DNA of 5,268 nt, taken from NCBI GenBank assembly GCA_036725605.1, contig DAIMDW010000081.1:1-5268 (forward strand). Direction: 5' to 3'. The DNA is from CALBTQ01 sp036725605 (lineage in GTDB: Bacteria > Lernaellota > Lernaellaia > Lernaellales > Lernaellaceae). This document shows, piece by piece, positions 1-4,984 of this stretch. Position numbers and translations under genes: made by a program. The notes beneath the pieces are model-generated. The model searched no databases. It was given only the letters and a program-made list of their open reading frames with translations, and was not told where the DNA came from. Numbering within the stretch: position 1 is the first letter of the stretch; every line of letters begins with the position of its first letter.

Positions 1-311
1 AGCACGGTGTGGTAGCAGTAGGTCCGCTCCTTGCCCGAGGTTGTCTGCCAGTGACCCATCGCGCATTTGACGCGCCGTTCGGCTTTGGGACCGCGATCAG
101 CGCGTTCGAGATAGACCTTGCAGTGCAGGCAGTTGGCGCAAGGGATGGGGTGAGTGGATTTGGGTTTATTCGACGTCATAGGTCCTCCTGAAATCGCGTA
201 AGGCACGCGGTCGTGAAATTCGGCTTGCTTGCCGGGGTTCCAGTGCTGAACGGGCCGGTAGTAACCCACGACCCGCGAGTAGACTTCGGTCTTGGCTTTG
301 CAATTACCCAT
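1..311 (-). CDS. Partial ORF: anaerobic RNR (NrdD) tail-like segment joined to a Cys-rich putative zinc-binding segment; 3' end beyond window
   Basis: The frame is open from ATG at 311 to the left edge (103 residues visible, no stop). Residues 1-38 contain TEVYSRVVGYYRPVQHWN and GKQAEFHDR, which closely resemble the extreme C-terminus of anaerobic ribonucleoside-triphosphate reductase, a region sometimes found as tiny stand-alone ORFs. The catalytic reductase domain is absent, so it cannot reduce ribonucleotides alone. From residue 45 the character changes: C58, C61 and C64 form C-x2-C-x2-C, followed by C83 (KCAMGHW) and C99, suggesting a small metal-binding fold. The start is supported by GGGAG eight bases upstream (320-324) and by the 8-bp overlap (ATGGGTAA) with the upstream gene's stop. 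A second good start exists at 179, preceded by AGGAGG, so two products or two formerly separate genes are possible. The NrdD-tail similarity is recalled by eye; the function is unknown. Confidence 0.7.
   Translation of the reverse strand, partial: MGNCKAKTEVYSRVVGYYRPVQHWNPGKQAEFHDRVPYAISGGPMTSNKPKSTHPIPCANCLHCKVYLERADRGPKAERRVKCAMGHWQTTSGKERTYCYHTV
184..189 (-). promoter_or_regulatory. Internal Shine-Dalgarno (AGGAGG) before ATG at 179
   Basis: A consensus AGGAGG lies four bases upstream of an in-frame ATG (177-179) inside the open frame that starts at 311. The ATG coincides with the boundary between the NrdD-tail-like segment and the Cys-rich segment. This suggests that the Cys-rich protein (MTSNKPKSTHPIPCANC...) is, or once was, translated from its own start. 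The spacing is a little short but usable. Confidence 0.6.
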
Positions 312-675
312 TGGCGCATCTCCCAGGGGCGGCGTCTGCGGGCGGCACGAATTCGAGGTCGGAGAAAATGGGCAGGCCGCACGAGCGGGCCTCCTCAATT
401 TCGAGGGTGGTGCCCTGGGATGCATGCCAATTGGGAACGAGAACAACAAGGTCGCAGCGGCGCAATATCTCGATGCCTCCACGCAGGAAGGTTTCCTCGG
501 GGGCGACTCCGCTCATGAATGCGGAATTCAGATGCGGGCAGATCACGGCATAGCCGAGCGACCATAGATGCGCGGCGACCTCGCGGGCTGCTGCGATGTT
601 CTGGGCAACGTCGTTGTGGGTGCGGCCGCGATACGGACCGGCGACGTATGCGAGTTTCATCGTGGGGGTGTTCAT
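304..675 (-). CDS. DUF4406 / nucleoside 2-deoxyribosyltransferase-like protein
   Basis: This is a 123-residue Rossmann-like protein. It begins with a beta strand and glycine loop, KLAYVAGPYRG (residues 7-17), then N26 with a helix and GYAVICPHLNS (41-51). FLRGGIEILRRCDLVVLV (63-80) and a Ser-Gln-Gly...Glu stretch at 86-95 (SQGTTLEIEEA) complete the pattern. This order, including the Asp in the CDLVV strand and the Glu-rich helix after SQG, matches the DUF4406 branch of nucleoside 2-deoxyribosyltransferases, which act on the N-glycosidic bond of (deoxy)nucleosides or nucleotides. Phage and plasmid versions are common, but their substrates are mostly unknown. The start at 675 has GGAG six bases upstream. 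An ATG at 687 forms a TGATG junction with the previous stop but has no ribosome site, and an even longer reading from 807 would lie inside that gene. The stop overlaps the next start by 8 bp, suggesting translational coupling. Its role in this operon is inferred to be nucleotide-pool handling. Confidence 0.82.
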   Translation of the reverse strand: MNTPTMKLAYVAGPYRGRTHNDVAQNIAAAREVAAHLWSLGYAVICPHLNSAFMSGVAPEETFLRGGIEILRRCDLVVLVPNWHASQGTTLEIEEARSCGLPIFSDLEFVPPADAAPGRCANG

Positions 676-681
676 ATTGAT

Positions 682-685
682 CTCC
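682..685 (-). promoter_or_regulatory. Ribosome-binding site (GGAG) choosing the start at 675
   Basis: On the minus strand GGAG is followed by six bases (atcaat) and ATG at 675. The competing upstream ATG at 687 is preceded by a T-rich stretch with no purine-rich site. This decides the start of the DUF4406-like gene. Confidence 0.6.
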
Positions 686-686
686 A

Positions 687-1454
687 TCAAAACAGCCGGG
701 CTTGTTCGGGCGGCTGCGCGTGTTTGTGTTCCGTGGATTGCGGTTTGGGGCTCGGCGGCGTCGCGGACTTGGGCGCGGGAGCCTGTGGCACGTAAGGTTC
801 GCTCCACGGCTCCTGCTGCGGACCCACGTAGGTGATCTCACTGCCGGGAAAGGCATGCATGATCATCGAGAGCTTGCGCAGATCCTCGGCGGAAATCTCC
901 GGTCGTTCCTTTCCCGTGTATTCGGGCACGAGAGTGAATTCGCCGGGCTTGGATTTGACATGGACCTCGACGTCCAGAGCCTTGAACGATTCGACGTCCT
1001 CTGGCGTGAGTTCGCGGGAGACGAGGCGGGCTGCCGATTGCTCGGCGTCGTCATGAGCAAGACCCCCGTCGTGCTCCATGATGGCGGCACGTTCATCCCA
1101 GGATTCGACGAGGTCGATAGCATGGTCATGGCGCGGGGCCAGGTAAGACTTTTCATCGAGCGTCTTGATCGCCTGGACCAATGCGGGCTCGCCGATGTGC
1201 GAGACAGCCCAGCCGTGAATCCCGTTGAACCGCTGGCGCAAGGTTTGCCAAGTGACCTGGGGCATCTTGCCAGCATCGAAGGCTTGCTTGGCGCGTTCCA
1301 TCCGGCGTCGGAGCCAGGCGTAGTACGGGGCGTCGAGCAGGCGATAGACGGTGTTGTCGTGAATCACATCCAGGGGTTGATCGCCTAGGTTCTCGACCTG
1401 GACGTGACGAAGGTCCGTGGCAACGCGCAGGGCGATGTTATGGGCTGCGCTCAT
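687..1454 (-). CDS. Unrecognised 255-residue protein with Pro-rich tail ending in QARLF
   Basis: I do not recognise the family. Residues 1-40 look like beta strands (LRHVQVENL, VIHDNTVYRLL). Residues 41-100 are helical with a distinctive YYAWLRRRMERAK, WQTLRQRFNGIHGWAV, GEPALVQAI pattern. Residues 105-160 are charged and acidic, and 161-210 resume strand-like segments (VEVHVKS, EFTLVPEY, EITYVG). Residues 211-250 are a Pro/Ala/Ser/Lys-rich, probably disordered tail. The last five residues, QARLF, fit the loose QxxLF form of bacterial sliding-clamp-binding peptides, which often sit at the end of a flexible tail. The start is firm: ATG at 1454 forms an ATGA overlap with the primase stop, and AGGAGGA (1461-1467) lies seven bases upstream, written into the primase codons for its final Glu-rich residues. 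The tight coupling suggests co-production with the primase. A replication accessory role is inference only. There is no signal peptide or membrane segment. Confidence 0.8.
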   Translation of the reverse strand: MSAAHNIALRVATDLRHVQVENLGDQPLDVIHDNTVYRLLDAPYYAWLRRRMERAKQAFDAGKMPQVTWQTLRQRFNGIHGWAVSHIGEPALVQAIKTLDEKSYLAPRHDHAIDLVESWDERAAIMEHDGGLAHDDAEQSAARLVSRELTPEDVESFKALDVEVHVKSKPGEFTLVPEYTGKERPEISAEDLRKLSMIMHAFPGSEITYVGPQQEPWSEPYVPQAPAPKSATPPSPKPQSTEHKHAQPPEQARLF

Positions 1455-4400
1455 GATTCTTCCTCCTGGGGATCGAAGTCGGCGAGGTCGCAGGAAGCGG
1501 CTGCCGGATAGTCCGGGTAGTTGGATTTTCGATTGGGGCCACTATCCGGGTGATTTTTCCCTTTATTTTCAACTCCCGCCGGATAGTCCGTGTAGTGCGG
1601 GTGGTTGTCGCTTATATTTCCTGCGCATGCATGCGTATGCGCGTGCGCGTACGCGTGGGGGTTAGAGGAACTACCCGGACTATCCGGACTATCCGGGGAG
1701 TCTTGATTTTGTTGGGCTTTTTGGCCCGGGTAGTTGGCCTTTGCAAAATCGCCACTACCCGGACTACCCGGGAAAAGCGGATGGATCGTGCCGGTCTGGT
1801 CGGCATTTTCCTCGACCTTTTCGAGTCCGTATTCCCATCTTTTTGCGGTGCGCTCTCGGCGCAATTTGACCCGGAAAGAATCGAACTGGCGGTCGCGCAG
1901 GGAACTCATGGCGCGGCCAAGCCGGATTTTTTGAGAGCGTGCGCCCTGGTCACCGATGATTGTGGCGAGCAGATCTTTATCGGTTGCGAGGCCGAGTAAT
2001 TCGGACGAAGAAACGAAACGCGGACCAAAGCGCTCCCACCAAGCCGCAACGAATTCACGCCACTCGTTACCCTCGGCGTCAGCCATTTCGTACAGTTCTT
2101 CGGTGTTGCACAGGAAGCCGGGTATCTCGGCAACGTCGAGGATGCCGCCGATAACTCGCGCCCACGATTCGAAGGAGCCGATGATGCGGCTTCCCTCGGG
2201 CATACCGGCCGCAACCCAGGCGCGTACAAGAGTGAGCACGGCGTGAACGAGTTCTGAGCGATGGCGATCCACCCAGCTGCGAAGCGGGTCGTGCTTGAAG
2301 CCCTCGCGCTTCCACGGGCGGTCGATACGCGGGTCGATTCGGATACGGATACAGCGCCTTGCGATCTCCAGGGACAGCGACGGGTTGTTGGCCGTGGCGA
2401 TCCAGAGTGCATTGTTCGGCAACGAAGTCATGCGTGTGATTCCAAGCACGCGGTCGGTCCATGTTTCCGAAGTGATGACGGCCGCCAGCTGCGAAGATTT
2501 CAGGCCGATCCGGATGTTGTCGATCAGCACGACTTGCGGCGCGCCGTCGAGCAGTGCCGTGATTTTCTTGGAATTTTCCTTTTCGTCGTTCTCGATGGTT
2601 GTCACTTCGGCGGGTTTGGCCTGCACGATGCGCGAGATCGTTTCCGCCAGCAGCGTCTTTCCGGTTCCGGGAGTCGGAGCCTCGACGAGGTGCAGCGGAG
2701 TCGGCCCTTGGATCAAGCGCCGAACGAACGGCAGGAGGAGCGCGGCCACGGCGTGTGCTCGATCCGATTCCGCCGTGAACGGGAAGTCTGTCAGCAGGTC
2801 GTCGAGCAGCAGTGAGCGGGCTTTGGCGATCTGAGATTTCGATGGCCGATCCGGAACATTCGGCGGATCGAATCCCAGGGGGCGATGCAACCAGAGCCTC
2901 GCCTCGCGGTGGTAACCCGGTGACTGGACGAGGTTGCCCGCCGCATCGAAAACCGGCGTTGTCACAATCGATTCGAGTTGCGGCAACGACTCATCGATGT
3001 ACTCCAACATGTCACTGGCGATTTTTTCCGGAGGATCCGTTGCCTTTTGCATGTCGTTGGACTCGGAGACCCAGATGGCGACTCGCCAGAGATGGCCGTA
3101 AGCCGCCACGAAATTCATAGTACGGATCGAAGGGACGGCATCCGCCTGTATCAGACGAACAAGGGATCGTTTGCGTTGGAAAATACGTGGCGGGTAATTC
3201 GACGCCCGTACCGCTGCCCACGCTTCGTCGATGAGCAGCGGCCCCTGGCGGTTGTTGACGACGATGGTGGGAAGTCGCGGACCATCGGGTGCGGTTACAT
3301 CTTTCAGGATGGGACTGGTTACATTTGTGGTTACATTGGGCTCAGATGTAACCGAGTGGGTTACATCCGGAGTTACATTTCCATCAGATGTAACCGGTTC
3401 GGGCATCTTTCGGGTTACATTTTCCTCGGATGTAACCGGCGATGTAACCGGGCAGCCTGTTGATGGGGTTACATTTGCCCCTAAAATGTAACCGCCTGTC
3501 TCGTCGCTCTGAACTTTTCCATCCTTCGCCATGCGGTGCAGAAGCACCTTTGTCGCGTTGTGGTCCTTGCCAATCTCGGAGGCAACTTCCTTGGGCGTGA
3601 GCGGGCGGTCAGCCTCGAGAAGGCATCCGAGAATTTCCCGCTGCTTTTCAGATTTGACCTGGTCGAACAGAGCCTCCGGATCGACGTCCATGAAGGCCGC
3701 GATCTCCTCGTCGGTCGGCAGAGGCGCCCGTTGTTTTTCCGGCGGCAACCAACCCGCTTTCTTCGCCATGTCGAACAGCGTGCCGAGGGTGACGCCGCCT
3801 CCGGACGTGAAGCCATCCCACTTGAGCGGAGGCTCACCATCCACGTATTTCTCACCACGAGCACTCCAGGCATCCCAGAGAGCAAGACCTGCCTGCGGGT
3901 CCCAGTGATGGAGCGCCATGCCGATGCGGAGCCAGTCGTCGTAGGAAATGTCAGGAGAGATATGATCGAGCGCCGCCTGGACCAGCTGCGCGTCGGTGGG
4001 TGCGTAATTGGTGGATGCGGCAGGTGGACTACTTTTCGGGGCAGACGCCTCTTTTAGTCCACCCTTCGTCTTCATCACGAAGCGACGGATGTCGTCGGGA
4101 ATCTGTGCGAGGATTTCCTGGAGCCGGGCGACTGCCAGGCGCTCGAAGCCATCGGGCGAATAAGGTGCGAGAGCATTATCCTCTGCGATCTGATAAAACT
4201 GGTTGCCGCCATCCTTCGCGCCAAACCAGTGCGGCATCCACAGCATGTTGCCGGCGCGAAATGGCTTGTCGCTGACGCTATTTTGCTTCGGGAAGCACTC
4301 GATCCCGCGTCCGATCCGGATGTCGGCGGGTTCTCCCGTGGCAAGTACGTGTCCGGTGGGTGCGATGAAATGGCCGAGCAGCCGGGCATCGACAGCGGGC

Positions 4401-4870
4401 ACCGGCGCATCGAAGAACACCCAGATGTGCCAACCGTGGCCGCCGCCGGATTTTTCAATGTTTGGGACGACACCCAGGGTGCGACACGTTTCAGCGCACG
4501 CAAGCATCGTCGTCTGCGGATCGGCCAGCGGCAGAGGATGACCCGGCCCGTCGAAGTCGAGGCAGAGCCAGACGCACGAATCATCGGGAGCCACGGCGTA
4601 AGAGCCGACGCGGTCGAAGCCTCGACCGTCCGCGACATGGCCGCCGGTCTTGCGATTAAAATAATAAAGTGGCGGCGCTTTGCCGCTGTCGGGGCCAGCG
4701 ACATGATACGCGAGCAGAGCGTCGAGGTGCTGGTCGCCGATCACCGGGCGGGGTTGTGTAACTCGCTCTCTGGTTTTGCGGTCGATCCACGACTGCCGCA
4801 CCGCGACGATGTCGCGCCGTGCGAAAAAATACTGGTTCAGAAGTCGGACGTTTTTCTCTACTTGATTCAC
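1451..4870 (-). CDS. Multidomain AEP primase / AAA+-type ATPase (phage- or plasmid-type replication protein)
   Basis: 1139 residues. Residues 1-270 form an archaeo-eukaryotic-type primase domain resembling the TOTE-associated group. It has the metal-binding strand WLCLDFDG (D105, D107), the SGGGHGWHIWVFF motif (H148), IECFPKQ (190-196) and GNMLWMPHW (207-215). Residues 292-375 resemble PriCT-2 (YDDWLRIGMALHHWDP, KWDGF). Residues 400-462 look like a winged helix (REILGCLLEA, PKEVASEIGK, GKVQ..GGYI). Residues 463-528 are a Val-Thr repeat linker. Residues about 690-850 are a P-loop ATPase: Walker A APTPGTGKT (731-739, K738), Walker-B-like VVLIDN (D784 followed by Asn), sensor-like IATANN (N828) and ARRCIRIRID (R838, R839). 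After a helical region to about 1020 comes a low-complexity tail with SPD, PGS and YPD triplets and a His-Ala stretch (1072-1082). The GTG start has GAGG six bases upstream and a stop just before it in frame, so no earlier start is possible. It probably primes and unwinds the element's DNA. The missing second acidic residue in Walker B and Pro in place of the first P-loop Gly are unusual. The domain calls are by eye. Confidence 0.88.
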   Translation of the reverse strand: MNQVEKNVRLLNQYFFARRDIVAVRQSWIDRKTRERVTQPRPVIGDQHLDALLAYHVAGPDSGKAPPLYYFNRKTGGHVADGRGFDRVGSYAVAPDDSCVWLCLDFDGPGHPLPLADPQTTMLACAETCRTLGVVPNIEKSGGGHGWHIWVFFDAPVPAVDARLLGHFIAPTGHVLATGEPADIRIGRGIECFPKQNSVSDKPFRAGNMLWMPHWFGAKDGGNQFYQIAEDNALAPYSPDGFERLAVARLQEILAQIPDDIRRFVMKTKGGLKEASAPKSSPPAASTNYAPTDAQLVQAALDHISPDISYDDWLRIGMALHHWDPQAGLALWDAWSARGEKYVDGEPPLKWDGFTSGGGVTLGTLFDMAKKAGWLPPEKQRAPLPTDEEIAAFMDVDPEALFDQVKSEKQREILGCLLEADRPLTPKEVASEIGKDHNATKVLLHRMAKDGKVQSDETGGYILGANVTPSTGCPVTSPVTSEENVTRKMPEPVTSDGNVTPDVTHSVTSEPNVTTNVTSPILKDVTAPDGPRLPTIVVNNRQGPLLIDEAWAAVRASNYPPRIFQRKRSLVRLIQADAVPSIRTMNFVAAYGHLWRVAIWVSESNDMQKATDPPEKIASDMLEYIDESLPQLESIVTTPVFDAAGNLVQSPGYHREARLWLHRPLGFDPPNVPDRPSKSQIAKARSLLLDDLLTDFPFTAESDRAHAVAALLLPFVRRLIQGPTPLHLVEAPTPGTGKTLLAETISRIVQAKPAEVTTIENDEKENSKKITALLDGAPQVVLIDNIRIGLKSSQLAAVITSETWTDRVLGITRMTSLPNNALWIATANNPSLSLEIARRCIRIRIDPRIDRPWKREGFKHDPLRSWVDRHRSELVHAVLTLVRAWVAAGMPEGSRIIGSFESWARVIGGILDVAEIPGFLCNTEELYEMADAEGNEWREFVAAWWERFGPRFVSSSELLGLATDKDLLATIIGDQGARSQKIRLGRAMSSLRDRQFDSFRVKLRRERTAKRWEYGLEKVEENADQTGTIHPLFPGSPGSGDFAKANYPGQKAQQNQDSPDSPDSPGSSSNPHAYAHAHTHACAGNISDNHPHYTDYPAGVENKGKNHPDSGPNRKSNYPDYPAAASCDLADFDPQEEES
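1461..1467 (-). promoter_or_regulatory. Shine-Dalgarno AGGAGGA inside the end of the primase gene
   Basis: A full-consensus site lies within the last codons of the primase (encoding Gln-Glu-Glu-Glu). It serves the overlapping ATG at 1454 and supports translational coupling between the two genes. Confidence 0.7.
1504..1771. repeat. Mirror-symmetric array of twelve 9-bp boxes (ACTAYCCGG / CCGGRTAGT)
   Basis: Six boxes lie on each side of a centre at 1637.5. Left: CCGGATAGT 1504, CCGGGTAGT 1513, ACTATCCGG 1541, CCGGATAGT 1579, and degenerate CCGTGTAGT 1588 and GCGGGTGGT 1597. Right: ACTACCCGG 1670, ACTATCCGG 1679 and 1688, CCGGGTAGT 1726, ACTACCCGG 1754 and 1763. Every left box pairs with a right box of opposite orientation whose coordinates sum to exactly 3275 (1504/1771, 1541/1734, 1579/1696 and so on), although the sequence between boxes is largely unrelated. 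Boxes of a group abut at 9 bp. The array lies in the primase tail and produces YPD-type triplets from one orientation and PDS/PGS from the other. It could be an origin, a partition or operator site, or a very large cruciform-forming inverted repeat. Confidence 0.9.
1622..1657. other. 36-bp perfectly alternating pyrimidine-purine tract (Z-DNA-prone) at the array centre
   Basis: All 36 bases alternate pyrimidine-purine (starting TGCGCATGCATGCG), mostly CG and TG/CA steps, the classic composition of sequences that flip to left-handed Z-DNA under negative supercoiling. The tract's midpoint (1639.5) is within 2 bp of the symmetry centre of the flanking box array. It encodes an Ala/His-rich run in the primase tail, which looks like a by-product of the base alternation. 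Z-DNA formation is predicted, not shown. Confidence 0.75.
3293..3493. repeat. Array of twelve GGTTACAT / ATGTAACC boxes with 42-bp superunits
   Basis: GGTTACAT occurs at 3293, 3317, 3329, 3359, 3413 and 3467, with AGTTACAT at 3371. The complement ATGTAACC occurs at 3346, 3388, 3430, 3442 and 3486. Three consecutive 42-bp units (3317-3358, 3359-3400, 3401-3442) share the layout box, 4 bp, box, 9 bp, inverted box, 5 bp; the first box of the third unit is decayed. Three inverted pairs therefore have identical 9-bp spacers, 42 bp (about four helical turns) apart. A fourth pair (3467/3486) has an 11-bp spacer. The array underlies the Val-Thr linker of the primase between winged helix and ATPase. 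Eleven boxes encode Val-Thr (NVT/DVT or VTS), but the box at 3486 is read as Gly-Tyr-Ile. Plausible binding sites for a dimeric DNA-binding protein. Confidence 0.9.
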
Positions 4871-4880
4871 CCATCACCTC

Positions 4881-4900
4881 GAAATCGAATCACTGATTTC
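4881..4900. promoter_or_regulatory. Short inverted repeat in the primase leader (possible operator or hairpin)
   Basis: GAAATC (4881-4886) and GATTTC (4895-4900) are perfect 6-bp arms around an 8-base loop. Inside it, AATCACTGATT (4888-4898) is a 5+1+5 palindrome. It sits directly upstream of the primase ribosome-binding site and at the edge of the pentamer array, so it could affect translation or bind a repressor. The arms are short and chance occurrence is possible. Confidence 0.35.
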
Positions 4901-4984
4901 CATGCCTTGCCGCACCTTGCCGGGCCAAACCCTGCCCTGCCTGACACTGCCCCGCCTTACCTGGCCTAACCGGACCGCACCAAA
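4900..4984 (-). repeat. Intergenic array of 17 pentamers, NNNGG on the coding strand
   Basis: Read on the plus strand, 17 consecutive 5-bp units from 4900 each begin with CC (CCATG, CCTTG, CCGCA, CCTTG, CCGGG, CCAAA, CCCTG ... CCAAA); the only exception is CACTG at 4945. On the minus strand the units are NNNGG, for example CAAGG, CAGGG, TGCGG and TTTGG, each seen twice. The array fills the gap exactly from the helicase stop codon to the primase leader hairpin, leaving little room for a conventional promoter. A strict 5-bp GG period places GG steps about every half helical turn and gives a G-rich coding strand. Possible roles are a protein-binding or recombination site, a G-rich structured RNA leader, or an initiation site. 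No function is demonstrated. Confidence 0.85.

Noticed and set aside
702..1388. Plus-strand open frame of 228 codons opposite the 255-residue gene
   Set aside because: The minus-strand frame has a consensus ribosome site and coupled overlaps; the plus-strand translation shows no recognisable domain and is a codon-bias shadow.
1630..1657. His/Ala-rich stretch as a metal-binding peptide
   Set aside because: The composition follows directly from the alternating pyrimidine-purine bases and the region is low-complexity, so metal binding is unsupported.
3293..3493. CRISPR array
   Set aside because: The boxes are only 8 bp, occur in both orientations, have 4-9 bp spacers, and lie in frame inside a conserved primase gene.
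4656..4877. Alternative ATG at 4877 upstream of the primase start
   Set aside because: It is in another frame and yields an Arg-rich 73-codon product; the primase frame has GTG at 4870 with suitable spacing from GAGG.
4229..4969. Plus-strand open frame of 246 codons opposite the primase N-terminus
   Set aside because: It lies antisense to the recognisable AEP motifs and runs through the pentamer array; no ribosome site or domain is evident.
4871..4984. Sigma70-type promoter for the primase
   Set aside because: The gap is GC-rich and filled by pentamers; no convincing -10/-35 pair was seen, so read-through from the helicase gene is more likely.
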